A DNA stretch of 64,000 bases from Actinocatenispora rupis (GCF_016861975.1 NZ_BOMB01000012.1:124001-188000); one strand, 5' to 3'. Counted from the first letter of the stretch, positions 45,291 to 55,753 are shown. The notes: generated by a model from the sequence alone, not told the origin. A program made the numbers and translations.

Positions 45291-46109
45291 ATGGTGATGG
45301 GGCCGACACATGCGGTGTCGGGTGCCGCTGCGTGGCTGGCGGGATGTTGGGCCGCCGGGCACTGGTGGCACTACCACCCGGGCCCCGTCGAGCTCGGCGT
45401 CGGTGCCGCGGTGTGCGCCGGTGCCGCGCTGCTGCCCGATCTCGACCTGTCCGGCCGGGTCACGGCGAACAAGGGCGGCGCGACGGTGGCGCACACGTTC
45501 GGCGTGGTGTCGCTGTTCTTCGCCGAGTGCGTGGAGAAGTTCTCGCTCGGGGTGTACAAGCTGACCCGGATGAAGCGGGATCCGCAGCGGCACAACGGAC
45601 ACCGCACCCTGACGCACACGTGGCTGTTCAACATCGGTCTCGGGTTCGGCGTGGGCGCGCTGTGCACGCGGTTCGGCAAGTGGGCCGTGATCGGTGTGCT
45701 GTTCGTGATGTTCGGGCTGGCGATCCGCGGTGTGCTGGCGGAATGGGCGAAGAAGCGCGGCTGGCTGATCACGACGCTGCTGTCCGCGGCCGCCGCCTTC
45801 GTGGCGTACGCGTTGCTGCCGGCGGGTCGCGGTTATCCGGTGATCGGCGCGGCGATCGCCGCGGGCGGGATCGTGCACACGTTCGGCGACATGATCACGA
45901 AGGCCGGGTGTCCGATCCTGTGGCCGCTGCCGACGGGGCGGCGCACCTGGCGCGAGTTCGGCATTCCGGACGCCATCGCGGTCGAGGTGGGTGGCGGTGT
46001 CGAGCGGCGACTCCTGCTGCCGCTGTTCGTGATCGTCGCGATCGTGGCCGGGATCGCCGTGGCCGCACCGGATGTGGTGCAACGCGTCGTGCAGGCGGCG
46101 CTCGCCTGA
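45291..46109 (+). CDS. DUF457/YdjM-type membrane-bound metal-dependent hydrolase
   Basis: A 272-residue membrane protein. It starts VMGPTHAVSGAAAWL, with the metal-site residues in LLPDLDLSGR, HNGHRTLTHTW and VHTFGDMITKAGCPILWP, and at least five hydrophobic segments. This is the LexA-binding/YdjM metal-dependent hydrolase family of unknown substrate. GGAGG at 45281-45285 fits ATG 45291; an in-frame ATG at 45254 also exists. Confidence 0.85.
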   Translation: MVMGPTHAVSGAAAWLAGCWAAGHWWHYHPGPVELGVGAAVCAGAALLPDLDLSGRVTANKGGATVAHTFGVVSLFFAECVEKFSLGVYKLTRMKRDPQRHNGHRTLTHTWLFNIGLGFGVGALCTRFGKWAVIGVLFVMFGLAIRGVLAEWAKKRGWLITTLLSAAAAFVAYALLPAGRGYPVIGAAIAAGGIVHTFGDMITKAGCPILWPLPTGRRTWREFGIPDAIAVEVGGGVERRLLLPLFVIVAIVAGIAVAAPDVVQRVVQAALA

Positions 46110-46125
46110 GCCGGGCCGCGCCGGG

Positions 46126-46401
46126 TCAGTAGACGTTGCGGTAGGCGCCCTTGGCGTTCGCGACGATGTTGCCGATGATCGTCAGCGCGGCGATCACGAT
46201 CGCGATGATGCCGAGGGTGGGCTGCCGGCCGACCCGGCGCGCGTTCATCAGGCTGAGCACGCCGAACACGACGCCGAGCGGGCCGCAGCACAGGGCGAAG
46301 ATGATGCCGAGCACGCCCCACATCGTCGTACGGTCCTTGCCGACGGCCGGGCCGACCGGCTGCTGCGGGCCCGGCTCGTACGGCGGAGGTGTCGTCGCCA
46401 T
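46126..46401 (-). CDS. DUF4190-type small membrane protein
   Basis: A 91-residue protein with a proline-rich N-terminus (TPPPYEPGPQQPVGP) and two membrane helices, GVLGIIFALCCGPLGVVFGVLSL and LGIIAIVIAALTIIGNIVA, the layout of DUF4190. It ends close to the DUF457 gene on the opposite strand. No function is known. Confidence 0.8.
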   Translation of the reverse strand: MATTPPPYEPGPQQPVGPAVGKDRTTMWGVLGIIFALCCGPLGVVFGVLSLMNARRVGRQPTLGIIAIVIAALTIIGNIVANAKGAYRNVY

Positions 46402-46468
46402 CGACCCCCCTCATCGCCGAGTTGCACCGATGGTAGGTGAGCCGACGACGCGTGGTGACGCGAATCGT

Positions 46469-47230
46469 TCAGGTCCAGAAGCGGAACAGGTGGTCGCCGT
46501 AGAAGATCGCGGCCTGCGGCACGCCGAGCCCGCCGCTGATCGCGTCCACCAGGCCGAAGAACAGCGCGTTCACCCGCGGCTCCCACAGCAGCGCGAACAC
46601 CAGCAGGATCCCGTACGGCTGGATCATCCGGGCGCCGCGCCGCCAGTGCGCCGGCAGCCACGGTTCGAGGATCCCGTACCCGTCGAGGCCGGGCATCGGC
46701 AGCAGGTTCAGCACGCTCGCGGTGATCTGCAGGAAGCACAGGAACGCCACCGCCGACCAGAAGTCGACGTGCCGCGACGCCGACAGGTCCTGCCAGAACG
46801 GTACGGCGAGCGCGATCACGAACACCACGTTCATCGCCGGGCCGGCCGCGGAGATCAGGCTGTTCCGCAGCCGGCCGCGGATCCGCGAATGGTCCACCCA
46901 GACCGCGCCGCCCGGCAGGCCGAACCCGCCGAGCAGCACGAACACCAGCGGCAACACCAGGGACAGCAACACGTTCGAGTACTTGAGCGGGTTGAGTGTC
47001 AGGTAGCCGCGCTCGGCCACGCCGTCGTCGCCGAACCGGAACGCCAGGTAGGCGTGCCCGTACTCGTGCAGGCACAGCGAGACGAGCCAGCCCGCGGCGA
47101 CCATCAGGAACGCGTCGACGCGGACGTTGCCGAACCCGGCCCAGGTCATCCAGCCGGACACCAGCAGCAGCGCCACGAGGCCGAGGAAGATCGCGGACGG
47201 GCGGCGCTGGGGATGGGTCGCGGGGATCAC
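46469..47230 (-). CDS. Site-2-protease-like M50 metallopeptidase
   Basis: A 253-residue intramembrane zinc protease. It has His55, Glu56 and His59 in LCLHEYGHA and the second metal motif NLLPMPGLDGYGI, with about six hydrophobic segments. It lacks CBS and PDZ domains, like Rv2625c-type short members. GTG 47230 overlaps the M20 stop by 4 bp, so both peptidases are co-translated. The substrate is unknown. Confidence 0.88.
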   Translation of the reverse strand: MIPATHPQRRPSAIFLGLVALLLVSGWMTWAGFGNVRVDAFLMVAAGWLVSLCLHEYGHAYLAFRFGDDGVAERGYLTLNPLKYSNVLLSLVLPLVFVLLGGFGLPGGAVWVDHSRIRGRLRNSLISAAGPAMNVVFVIALAVPFWQDLSASRHVDFWSAVAFLCFLQITASVLNLLPMPGLDGYGILEPWLPAHWRRGARMIQPYGILLVFALLWEPRVNALFFGLVDAISGGLGVPQAAIFYGDHLFRFWT

Positions 47231-48585
47231 CGGTCCGCCGGGGCCAATCTCGCCAACAGCAGCGCCTCGGCGAGGCACGCGCGACGCCACTCGCCGAGGT
47301 GCAGGCTCTCGTTGGCCCCGTGCGCGCGGGAGTCGGGGTCCTCGACGCCGGTGACCAGGATCGCCGCGGACGGGAACGCGTCGGCGAACTCGGCCACGAA
47401 CGGGATCGACCCGCCGATGCCCATGTCCACCGGCGCCGCCCCGTCCCACGCGGTACGGAACGCGTCGCGGGCCGCCTCGTACGCCGGGCCCGTCGCGTCG
47501 ATCTGGTACGGCGCGCCGACCTCACCGCGCGTCACGGTCACCGTCGCGCCCCACTCGCCGCGCGCTTCGAGGTGCTCGACCAGCGCGGTCAGCGCGGCCT
47601 CGGCGTCCTGGCCGGGCGCCAGCCGCAGGCTGACCTTGGCGCGGGCGGCCGGTACCAGGGTGTTCGACGCGTCCTTGACCGTGGGGCAGTCGATGCCGAT
47701 GACGCTGATGGCCGGCTTGTTCCAGTTGCGTTCGGTGATGGAGCCGGAGCCGATCAGCTCGACGCCGGGCAGTACGCCGGACTCGGCGCGCAGCCGCTCC
47801 TCCGGCATCTCCACGCCGGTCGGGCCGGCGTCGTGCAGGCCGGCGACGGCCACGTTGCCCGCGTCGTCGTGCAGCGTGGCGAGCAGCCGGCACAGCCCGG
47901 TCAGCGCGTCCGGCACCACCCCGCCGAACATCCCGCTGTGTACGGCGTGGCTCAGCGTGCGCACCTCGACGTAGCAGTCGACCAGGCCGCGCAGCGACGT
48001 GGTCAGCGCCGGGGTGCCGATGTCCCAGTTGCCCGAGTCGGCCAGCACCAGCACGTCCGCCGCCAGCAGATCCGAGTACTCCCGGAGGAACTTCTCCAGC
48101 GTCGGCGAACCGCACTCCTCCTCACCCTCGATGAACAGGGTGACGCCGACCGGCGGCTGCCCGTCGTACGCCCGGATCGCGGCGAGGTGCGCGGTCACGC
48201 CGGCCTTGTCGTCGGCGGCACCCCGCCCGTACAGCCGGTCGCCGTCCTCGGTCGGCTCGAACGGCTCGGTACGCCAGTCGCTCGTGTCGCCGACCGGCTG
48301 CACGTCGTGGTGCGCGTACAGCAGGACGGTGGGGGCGCCGGGCGGGGCCGGAATGCGCGCGACGACGGCCGGCTGGCCGCCCTCGACGGTCAGGATCTGC
48401 ACGTCCGGCACGCCCGCCGACCGGCACAGCTCCGCCACCATCTCGGCCGACCGGCGTACCTCGCCGTGGTCGAAGCCCGGGAACGCGACACTCGGCACCC
48501 GGACCAGCCGCTCCAGGTCCCGCCGTACGTCGGGGAGGACCCGGTCGACGGCGGCCCGGATCTCCGCATCGGTGCGCGGGCTCAT
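47227..48585 (-). CDS. M20-family dipeptidase
   Basis: A 452-residue zinc peptidase. It has the metal ligand region LLYAHHDVQPVG, GRGAADDKAG with the bridging Asp, the catalytic EGEEECGSP and the dimerisation domain with SHAVHSGMFGG. It resembles PepV/CNDP-like dipeptidases and is cytoplasmic. It is coupled to the M50 gene downstream. Confidence 0.93.
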   Translation of the reverse strand: MSPRTDAEIRAAVDRVLPDVRRDLERLVRVPSVAFPGFDHGEVRRSAEMVAELCRSAGVPDVQILTVEGGQPAVVARIPAPPGAPTVLLYAHHDVQPVGDTSDWRTEPFEPTEDGDRLYGRGAADDKAGVTAHLAAIRAYDGQPPVGVTLFIEGEEECGSPTLEKFLREYSDLLAADVLVLADSGNWDIGTPALTTSLRGLVDCYVEVRTLSHAVHSGMFGGVVPDALTGLCRLLATLHDDAGNVAVAGLHDAGPTGVEMPEERLRAESGVLPGVELIGSGSITERNWNKPAISVIGIDCPTVKDASNTLVPAARAKVSLRLAPGQDAEAALTALVEHLEARGEWGATVTVTRGEVGAPYQIDATGPAYEAARDAFRTAWDGAAPVDMGIGGSIPFVAEFADAFPSAAILVTGVEDPDSRAHGANESLHLGEWRRACLAEALLLARLAPADR

Positions 48586-48672
48586 GCCGCACCTCCGGCG
48601 AGGTGCGACGGGGCAGGGCTCGGCTGGTGGCAGGGGTGCGTTGTCATGAGCCGGATCGTATGCGCGCCCAGG

Positions 48673-49827
48673 TCAGTCGTCGTCACCACCCGGGTCCTCG
48701 CCGCGCCGGGCGTCGCCCGCCACCCAGGCACGGAACTTGTCCGCGCCGGCCTTGGCCCAGTCACCCGCCACGTTCGCCCCGTCACCGAACCGGCGCAGCA
48801 GCCCCGCCAGCGGGTCCTGCGAGCGCGCGAACGCGTCCCGGTACGACTTCGCCGCGGCCTTGACCTCCTCGCTCACCGAGGCGTCCGCGTCGTCCTCGCG
48901 GCGCGCGTAGTCCCCGGACAGGATCCGCCGGTACTCCCCCGTCTCGACCCAGTGCCGCAGCTCCGCCGCGCGCGCCACCGGCATCGGGTGGGTCGCCGCC
49001 TCCAGCAGCATCAGCTTGATGAAGCTGTCGCGCAGGTCGCCGTTCGCCCGGTCGTACTCGTTGGCCTGGGCGAGGAACGCCGCCGTGTCGATGTCCGACA
49101 GGTCGCCACCGCCGGCGAACTTCATGTGCACCCGCAGCGCCGCCGCCGGGTCCTGTCCCGCCAGCAGTCCGGCCCGGTCGGACGACAGCTCGGCCTTCCG
49201 GTACCACTCCATCAGCGCGGCGACGATGCCGCGCAGCGCCAGCGCACCCAGCGGGATCCAGTTGAGCCCGCGTACCAGCTCGACCAGCCAGACCAGCAGC
49301 GTGTGGTAGACGGCGTGGCCGGACCGGATGTGGCCCAGCTCGTGGCCGAGCACGAACCGCAGCTCGTCGTCGTCCATCATCTGCACGGTCGCGCTGTTGA
49401 CCACGATGAACGGCTTGTCCATACCGAACGCGCCCGCGTTGGCGAACGGCGTCTGCGAGACGTACAGCTCCGGCAGGTCGGCCGGCTCGCCGAAGTCCAG
49501 CGCCGCCGCGGCCTCCAGGTAGATGCCGTGGACCCGCGAGTACTGCCAGCCGTTGGCCCGGATCGCCGAGCCCAGGTACTTCATCCGGAAGTACCGCTCG
49601 TTGAACAGGCCGAAGAACTTGCGCAGGATCTCGTCGAACCCGCGCAGCTCACGCAACGCCACCAGGGCGCCGCGGTCCGCGGGGTGCTCCCAGGCGCGCG
49701 AGCTGATCCCGGTCAGGGTCAGCCGGCGGCGGGTCGGCTGGTTGCCGCCCTGCGATCCGGTCGAGTCCGACCGGCCCTCGCCCCCGCCGGCACCCCCGTC
49801 CGGTCCGCGTCCGGTGGAATCGGTCAT
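48673..49827 (-). CDS. M48-family metallopeptidase
   Basis: A 384-residue zinc protease. HELGH (His162, Glu163, His166) sits in VLGHELGHIRSGH, with a hydrophobic hairpin at about 171-205 and the third ligand in KAELSSDRAGL. The Gly/Ser-rich N-terminus is cytoplasmic. It resembles HtpX/Oma1-like quality-control proteases, but the classical N-terminal HtpX helices are missing. Confidence 0.9.
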   Translation of the reverse strand: MTDSTGRGPDGGAGGGEGRSDSTGSQGGNQPTRRRLTLTGISSRAWEHPADRGALVALRELRGFDEILRKFFGLFNERYFRMKYLGSAIRANGWQYSRVHGIYLEAAAALDFGEPADLPELYVSQTPFANAGAFGMDKPFIVVNSATVQMMDDDELRFVLGHELGHIRSGHAVYHTLLVWLVELVRGLNWIPLGALALRGIVAALMEWYRKAELSSDRAGLLAGQDPAAALRVHMKFAGGGDLSDIDTAAFLAQANEYDRANGDLRDSFIKLMLLEAATHPMPVARAAELRHWVETGEYRRILSGDYARREDDADASVSEEVKAAAKSYRDAFARSQDPLAGLLRRFGDGANVAGDWAKAGADKFRAWVAGDARRGEDPGGDDD

Positions 49828-49917
49828 CGTGCCCCTCCGTCTGCTCGCCTCGGGTTCTGCTCCTACGCTAGGTCGTTCCGGCCACCGTCGGCCTGCTTCC
49901 CGGCCCGCAACCTTCCC

Positions 49918-52356
49918 TTACGGGCAACCCCGGGCGGGTGCCCGATCGGGATTGATCCGGACAAACTCCGATGTCGGGCTGTGCGCTGTGCGGGGATCTC
50001 CGTCCACCAGGACGTCGACGTGGGCGTTGGTCCGGTCGGCGGCGAAGTGCACGTCCTCGTCCTGCATCCACCGGGTCCAGTCCGGCACCACGCCGGGTCC
50101 GTCCCGGCTGACCCCGCGGTCGAACCGGGTCCGGCGGGCCACCTGCACGAACACCGACCTCGACAACTCCGGCCGTACGATCGCGCGCGCGGTCGTCACC
50201 CCCTCCAACACCAGCACGTCGGGGAGCCCCACCTCCACCCGTTCGGTACGGAAGCGTCCGGCGTGCCAGTCGAAGCGGTGGTAGCCGGCGGGCTTGCCGC
50301 GGCGCAGCGGTGCGAGTACCCACTCCTCCAGGCGGGGCCAGAACGTCACGATGTCGAGCCAGCCCTGTAGCAGGTCGTCGGTGTGGATCAGCTCGGTACG
50401 CGCGCCGCGGTGGGTGAGCGCCTCGGTCAGTCGGGCAGCGAACGTGGTCTTGCCGGAGCCGGCGCGGCCGTCCACCGAGACCAGTCGTACGGGGCCGAGG
50501 TGGGGCGGAGCGGTGAGGATCTCGTCGGCCAGCCCGGCGTACGTCTCCACCGTCGGGCGGCCGCTGATCCACGGTTCCGGCGGCCGGGCGGGTGGTGGGC
50601 CGGCGGCGAGCGGGTCCGGAGTCTGGCCGGCGAGTACCGCGATGGTGTCCGTCGCCGGGTCGGTCGCGCCCGGACCGTCTGCGGTTGGCTCAACCGGGCC
50701 GGGTTGGACGCTGCCGTCAGAGGTCGGAGGCACGGCCGCGGCGTTGTCGGCAGGAGATGCGGTCGTGGGACCGGAGACGGATTCGTGCTCCGGGACAGCG
50801 CCGTCGGCGGACGGGTCCGGCGGGGCGCCCGGGGGTACGAATGGGAGCGTGGCGGGCGGGCCGCAGCGGATCAGGTCGGTCAGCGCGGTCGTGTCCAGGT
50901 GGTGCTCGACGAGGTCGCCGAGCCGGTCGAGGGAACGCTCGCGCAGCGCCCGGAAGTCGGTGTCCAGCGCGACCTCGAACCCGCGCCGCCCGGCGAGTCC
51001 GGCGATCTCGGTGAGGAACCGCCGCCGGAACTCGTCGCACTCGAACGCACCGTGCCAGTGCGTACCGAACACGGCGCCGGAACGGCAGCCTTCCGGCGCA
51101 CCGTCGGCGCTGGTGAGGAACGAGGGGTGCGCGTCGTCGTACCGGACGGTGGCGCGGCCATGGTGGATCTCGTAGCCGGTGACGGGGGCGCCGAGGGCGG
51201 TGCCGTGCGGTCGGGCGAGCGTCTTGTCCGGCTCGAACACCACGTCGACCGGCAGCAGCCCCAGCCCGTCGACGCGCCCGGCGCCGCTCTCGACCGGGTC
51301 GTCCAGGGTCTCGGCGAGCATCTGGTACCCGCCGCACAGGCCGAGCACGGGGCGCCCGGCGGCGGCGCGCGCCCGTACGGCGTCGGCCAGGCCACGGCGG
51401 CGCAGCCAGTCCAGATCGTCCACAGTGGACTTGCTGCCCGGCAGGACGACGAGGTCGGCGTCGATCAGCTCGTCGGGCGAGGCGGTCAGCCGTACCAGGA
51501 CGCCGGGTTCGGCGGCGATCGCCTCGACGTCGGTGGCGTTGGAGATGCGCGGGAGCCGGACGACCGCGACCCGCAACGGTTCGCTGCTGCGGGGCGCGGC
51601 GGGGCGCCCGACGAGCCGGCCGTCGGTGTACCCGAGCGAGTCCTCGGTGTCCAGCCAGAGATCCGGCTCGTACGGCAGGACGCCGAGGGTGGGGCGTCCA
51701 GTGAGACCGGTCAGCATCTCCAGACCGGGCCGGAGCAGTTCGCGGTCGCCGCGGAACCGGTTGACCACGAACCCGGCCACCAGCGCCTGGTCCGCGGGCG
51801 ACAGCAGCGCGAGCGTCCCGTACGCCGAGGCGAAGAACCCGCCGCGGTCGATGTCCCCCACCACGATGGTGGGCAGTCCCGCGGCGCGGGCGAGACCCAT
51901 GTTGGCGAGGTCGCCGGCGCGCAGGTTGATCTCGGCCGGGCTGCCGGCGCCCTCGCACACCACCACGTCGTACTCCGCGCGCAGGTCGGCGAGGGTGGCG
52001 GCGACGGTGTCGGCCAGCCCGGCTCGGACCTGTCGGTAGTCGCCGGCGCCGGTGTGGCCCCGGGCGTGGCCGAGCACGACGACCTGGCTGCGGCCGTCCG
52101 AGCCGGGTTTGAGCAGCACGGGGTTGAACCGGACGCTCGGCTCCAGGCCACAGGCGGCGGCCTGCATCGCCTGCGCGCGGCCGATCTCGCCGCCATCCGG
52201 GGTGACGGCCGAGTTGTTCGACATGTTCTGCGCCTTGAACGGCGCGACCCGTACGCCCTGCCGGTGCAGCCACCGGCAGATCCCGGCGACCAGCGTGCTC
52301 TTGCCGGCGTCGGAGGTCGTACCGGCGACGAGCACTGCACCGCGCAGCGTGCTCAC
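49918..52356 (-). CDS. cobQ: Cobyric acid synthase CobQ fused to a P-loop uridine-kinase-like domain
   Basis: A single 812-residue frame. Residues 1-495 form CobQ, with a synthetase-type P-loop [24 protein letters not shown], amidotransferase Cys341 in [10 protein letters not shown] and His433 in THWHG; it adds four amides to adenosylcobyrinate a,c-diamide. A Pro/Asp-rich linker (500-598) joins it to a kinase-like domain (600-790) with Walker [12 protein letters not shown] (629-639), HTDDLLQGW and VLVLEGV. Standalone relatives of that domain are called uridine kinase-like. The fusion is not usual for CobQ. GTG 52356 overlaps cobD by 4 bp. Confidence 0.9.
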   Translation of the reverse strand: MSTLRGAVLVAGTTSDAGKSTLVAGICRWLHRQGVRVAPFKAQNMSNNSAVTPDGGEIGRAQAMQAAACGLEPSVRFNPVLLKPGSDGRSQVVVLGHARGHTGAGDYRQVRAGLADTVAATLADLRAEYDVVVCEGAGSPAEINLRAGDLANMGLARAAGLPTIVVGDIDRGGFFASAYGTLALLSPADQALVAGFVVNRFRGDRELLRPGLEMLTGLTGRPTLGVLPYEPDLWLDTEDSLGYTDGRLVGRPAAPRSSEPLRVAVVRLPRISNATDVEAIAAEPGVLVRLTASPDELIDADLVVLPGSKSTVDDLDWLRRRGLADAVRARAAAGRPVLGLCGGYQMLAETLDDPVESGAGRVDGLGLLPVDVVFEPDKTLARPHGTALGAPVTGYEIHHGRATVRYDDAHPSFLTSADGAPEGCRSGAVFGTHWHGAFECDEFRRRFLTEIAGLAGRRGFEVALDTDFRALRERSLDRLGDLVEHHLDTTALTDLIRCGPPATLPFVPPGAPPDPSADGAVPEHESVSGPTTASPADNAAAVPPTSDGSVQPGPVEPTADGPGATDPATDTIAVLAGQTPDPLAAGPPPARPPEPWISGRPTVETYAGLADEILTAPPHLGPVRLVSVDGRAGSGKTTFAARLTEALTHRGARTELIHTDDLLQGWLDIVTFWPRLEEWVLAPLRRGKPAGYHRFDWHAGRFRTERVEVGLPDVLVLEGVTTARAIVRPELSRSVFVQVARRTRFDRGVSRDGPGVVPDWTRWMQDEDVHFAADRTNAHVDVLVDGDPRTAHSPTSEFVRINPDRAPARGCP

Positions 52357-53363
52357 CGCGACCGCCGCCGGGTGCGCAGGTAGCGGACGAGGGCGCGGCG
52401 GGCCGGGGCGGCGACGGCGTGCCCGACGGTGAGCGCGACGGCGGCCACGCCGATCGCCCGCGACAGCGTCGCCGCCCGCGATACGTCCTCGACGGTGGGC
52501 GCCCGCCCGGTGCCCAGGACGGGCCGGTCCTCGACCCGCCCCGCGTACACGTTGCGGCCACCCAGCCGTACTCCGAGGGCGCCGGCCATCGCCGCCTCGC
52601 ACTGGCCGGCGTTCGGGCTCGGGTGGCGGTGTCCGTGCCGCAGCCAGGTGCCGAGCGCGGCCCCTCTGCCGCCCCCGGCCGTCGGCGCCAGCGCGACCGT
52701 CAACACGGCACTGAGCCGCGACGGTACGAGGTTGGCCAGGTCGTCCAGCCGCGCCGCCGCCCACCCGAACCGTTCGTACCGCGGGGAACGGTGGCCGACC
52801 ATCGCGTCGAGCGTGTTGACGGCGCGGTACCCGACGAGGCCGGGCAGGCCGGCCAGCGCGCCCCAGCACAGCGGCGCGACGACCGCGTCGGAGGTGTTCT
52901 CCGCGACGGATTCGACGGTGGCGCGGGCGATCCCGGCCTCGTCGAGCGCGGCCGGGTCGCGCCCGCACAGGTGCGGCAGGCGGTCCCGGGCCGCGGCCAG
53001 GTCACCCTCGGCCAGCGCCGAGCCGAGCAACCGTGCCTCGCGCCGCAGCGACGTACCACCGAGAACGGTCCAGGTGGTGACGGCGACCGCGGCGGCGCGG
53101 GCGACGGGTCGGTCCCGGGTGGCGAGGGTGACGGCGGCCGCGGCGGCGACGGGCAGCCCGACAGCCGCGGCGACGAAGCCGATCCCGGCGGGCCGGTTCG
53201 GCTGGTACAGCCGGTGTTCCAGCCGGTTCGCGAGCGTGCCGAACGCCGCCACCGGGTGCAGCCGGCGCGGGTCGCCGAGCAGCGCGTCGAGCGCCGCGCC
53301 AACAGCGAGCCCGGCGCCGTTCGCCGCCGCCGTACGCCACGCTCTGCCGGCACGTCCGCCCAT
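52353..53363 (-). CDS. cobD: Adenosylcobinamide-phosphate synthase CobD/CbiB
   Basis: A 336-residue membrane protein that attaches aminopropanol (phosphate) to adenosylcobyrate. It has [19 protein letters not shown] at the N-terminus, [44 protein letters not shown] and [23 protein letters not shown], all standard. GAGGGG precedes ATG 53363 by six bases. It is coupled with cobQ downstream. Confidence 0.95.
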   Translation of the reverse strand: MGGRAGRAWRTAAANGAGLAVGAALDALLGDPRRLHPVAAFGTLANRLEHRLYQPNRPAGIGFVAAAVGLPVAAAAAVTLATRDRPVARAAAVAVTTWTVLGGTSLRREARLLGSALAEGDLAAARDRLPHLCGRDPAALDEAGIARATVESVAENTSDAVVAPLCWGALAGLPGLVGYRAVNTLDAMVGHRSPRYERFGWAAARLDDLANLVPSRLSAVLTVALAPTAGGGRGAALGTWLRHGHRHPSPNAGQCEAAMAGALGVRLGGRNVYAGRVEDRPVLGTGRAPTVEDVSRAATLSRAIGVAAVALTVGHAVAAPARRALVRYLRTRRRSR

Positions 53364-53411
53364 CGTCAACCCCTCCCCGAGAACCCGTCCACGCGCGAGC
53401 CTATGCGCCGG

Positions 53412-53972
53412 TCACGCGGCACCCGGCAGCGCGTCGTCCGCAGCCGCGCCCGCGGTCACCGGTACCGGACGGGGCTGGTCGAGGTCGAGCGGCGTGACGG
53501 TGGTTGCCGGGTCGCCCTCGTCGAGCGGCATCAGCGCGGAGCCGAGCGACAGCACGAACCCCTCCACCCGGTCATCCTCGTCGGGCACCGGATATCCGTT
53601 GGTACCGAAGGGAACCCGCTCGAACGTGGCGGTGCCACGGCTCAGGTCCGGCCCGACCGACGCGGCGTCGATCTCGTACGCCCAGCGGCGGGTGCCGTCC
53701 TTCCCCTGGTACGAACGGCTCGACAGGTTGCCCGCGACGACGACGGGATCGCCGCGCCGCACCGAGACCGACACGTTCTCCCCGAGGCGGCGCCAGCAGA
53801 CGACCCGCAGGTAGAGCGAGTTGCCGTCGACCCACTGCGCCTTCTCCCGGTTGAACGTGCGGGCCGTGCTGCCGAGGTGGAAGCTGGCCAACGGCACGTT
53901 TCCCTTCCTGGTACGCAGGAAGCGCACGTCGCTGGTGACCGTCCCGACGACGGTCGTCCGGGTCTCGAACAT
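53412..53972 (-). CDS. ssb: Single-stranded DNA-binding protein
   Basis: A 186-residue protein with one OB fold (1-115). MFETRTTVVGTVTSDVRFL, ASFHLGSTARTFNRE, LYLRVVCWRRLGENVSVSVRRGDPVVVAG and SYQGKDGTRRWAYEIDA are typical of an SSB. The C-terminus is proline-rich and lacks the acidic DDDIPF tip used to recruit repair proteins, so it is probably an accessory SSB rather than the essential one. ATG 53972 has AGAGGG upstream. Confidence 0.88.
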   Translation of the reverse strand: MFETRTTVVGTVTSDVRFLRTRKGNVPLASFHLGSTARTFNREKAQWVDGNSLYLRVVCWRRLGENVSVSVRRGDPVVVAGNLSSRSYQGKDGTRRWAYEIDAASVGPDLSRGTATFERVPFGTNGYPVPDEDDRVEGFVLSLGSALMPLDEGDPATTVTPLDLDQPRPVPVTAGAAADDALPGAA

Positions 53973-54204
53973 CGCTGAAGATCCCTCTCGTGTCGGCGGA
54001 CCGGCGTACGGCCGGTCGAAGCTGCACGGCCACCCTCGCCCGGATCCGGGGCCGCCGCCACCGCCTGTGGACGACGGAAAAGTGCCTGTGGACAACCCCC
54101 GCGTACGGCCGGATCCGTGCTATGGAGCCATGTCCGGTAGCGTCGGTGCACACAGTCGTCAGCGCAGGTGGGAAGGGCCGGTGGGCGGGACGAGGAGCGG
54201 GCCG

Positions 54205-55218
54205 GTGACCGTGCACGACGTGGCGGTCGCCGCGGGCGTGTCCCGGCAGACCGTCTCGAACGTGCTCAACGCCCCCGAACGGGTCAACCCGACCACCCGC
54301 GAGCGGGTCAAGGCCGCCATCGCCGCCCTCGGCTACCAGCCGAACCGCGCCGCGCAGGCACTCCGCGCGCACGCCTCGCGACTCATCGGGTACCGGATCC
54401 GGCCGAACAGACCGGACGCGCTCGTCGCGATCCTGGACCGGTTCCTGCACGCGTTCTCCGAGGCGGCGCGCGCGGTGGACCACCACCTGCTGCTGTTCGC
54501 GGCGGACGACGCGGACGAGGTGGCGGCCTGCGGGCGGCTGCTGTCCGGCGGCGCCGTCGACGGTTTCGTACTCTCCGACATCGACTACCGCGACCCGCGG
54601 CCGGCGGCGATCGCCGCGCTGGGCGCCCCGTTCGCGTCGTTCGGGCGGACCGGCGACGACCATCCGTGGGTCGACATCGACAACGCCGCCGGTACGGAGG
54701 CGGCCACCGCGCACCTGATCGCCGCGGGCCACCGGCGCATCGGCTACGTGGGAGTACCGGCGGGTGACCGGATCGGCGACGACCGGCACACGGGGTGGCT
54801 GCGCGCGATGTCGGCGCACGATCTCGACCCGGGACGGATCCGGCGGGTGGCCGACAGCATGGCCGCCGGCGACCGGGCCGCGGCCGAACTCCTCGCCGAG
54901 CCGCACCCGCCGTCCGCGATCGTCGCCGCCACCGACGTGTTCGCGGTGGGCGCGTGGCGCGCGGCCGAGCGGCGTGGCCTGCGCCCCGGCCGCGACCTCG
55001 CGATCACCGGCTTCGACGACACCCCGACCGCCGAGGTACTCGGCCTGACGAGCGTGCGGCAGCCGGTGGAGGCCGTGGCCCGGGCGATGATGGCGGTGCT
55101 GCTGCCCCAGTTGCCCGGCGCGCCCGCGGACGTGGCACCAGCGCCGACCGCCGGTCGACTACTCGCCCCGGAACTGGTCGTGCGCGCGTCCAGTACCGGT
55201 CGGTCCACTGTGGACTGA
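54205..55218 (+). CDS. LacI-family transcriptional regulator
   Basis: A 337-residue sugar-type repressor. The N-terminal helix-turn-helix is VTVHDVAVAAGVSRQTVSNVLN with hinge GYQPNRAAQALRA, followed by a periplasmic-binding-like effector domain with VDGFVLSDID, GHRRIGYVGVP and ITGFDDTPTAE. GTG 54205 is chosen on the GAGGAG at 54192-54197; ATG 54130 would add 25 residues. Target genes and ligand are not evident from neighbours. Confidence 0.92.
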   Translation: MTVHDVAVAAGVSRQTVSNVLNAPERVNPTTRERVKAAIAALGYQPNRAAQALRAHASRLIGYRIRPNRPDALVAILDRFLHAFSEAARAVDHHLLLFAADDADEVAACGRLLSGGAVDGFVLSDIDYRDPRPAAIAALGAPFASFGRTGDDHPWVDIDNAAGTEAATAHLIAAGHRRIGYVGVPAGDRIGDDRHTGWLRAMSAHDLDPGRIRRVADSMAAGDRAAAELLAEPHPPSAIVAATDVFAVGAWRAAERRGLRPGRDLAITGFDDTPTAEVLGLTSVRQPVEAVARAMMAVLLPQLPGAPADVAPAPTAGRLLAPELVVRASSTGRSTVD

Positions 55219-55222
55219 CCGG

Positions 55223-55753
55223 TCAGAACGTGTGCCAGATCCCCTGACGGCGCACCAGCAGGTGCCGGCTGAGCAGGTTCTCGTGGCCGGCGAAGAAGAT
55301 CCGCTCGCAGGCCCGGTGGATCTTCTCCAGGCCCGCCTGCGACTTGCTGCCGGTCACGAACATGACGTCCCGGGCCGGCACACCGACCACGATCTCGCCC
55401 TCGACCTGCGCCTCCAGGCTCGACCAGACCTCGTCGGAGGTGAGCAGCGCGGCCTCCAGGCCGTCGAACGACAGCGTGAACACCGGCGGCAGGCCGTGGA
55501 CGTCGACGCGGTCGAGCTGCTTCTCCAGGTTCTCCGCGGCGGTACGCCGCAGCGAACGCGGGCGCATGTCGAGCGCCTCCAGGTCCCCGGTGGTGATGAG
55601 CCGGTCGCCGAACTGCGGGAGGAGCAGGAACCCGACCACCAGATCGGCGTACCACTCCTCCAGCAGCGGCGCGTCCGGCCCGACCGCCGGGTGTTGCTCG
55701 GCGGCGTCGCGGGACATCGGCATGGGAATTATCGCGGACAGAGTCGGCTGCAC
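55223..55753 (-). CDS. DUF1444/YtpQ-like protein
   Basis: A 176-residue soluble protein. VVGVPARDVMFVTGSKSQAGLEKIHRACERIF and LEEWYADLVVGFLLL resemble the YtpQ/UPF0354 family, which is uncharacterised. No signal or membrane segment is present. It converges on the LacI gene with only 4 bp between stops. Identification rests on the pattern alone. Confidence 0.6.
   Translation of the reverse strand: MQPTLSAIIPMPMSRDAAEQHPAVGPDAPLLEEWYADLVVGFLLLPQFGDRLITTGDLEALDMRPRSLRRTAAENLEKQLDRVDVHGLPPVFTLSFDGLEAALLTSDEVWSSLEAQVEGEIVVGVPARDVMFVTGSKSQAGLEKIHRACERIFFAGHENLLSRHLLVRRQGIWHTF

Noticed and set aside
46996-50370. An 1124-codon forward frame opposite the peptidase genes
   Set aside because: Antisense shadow of the M20, M48 and CobQ genes, without any recognisable domain.
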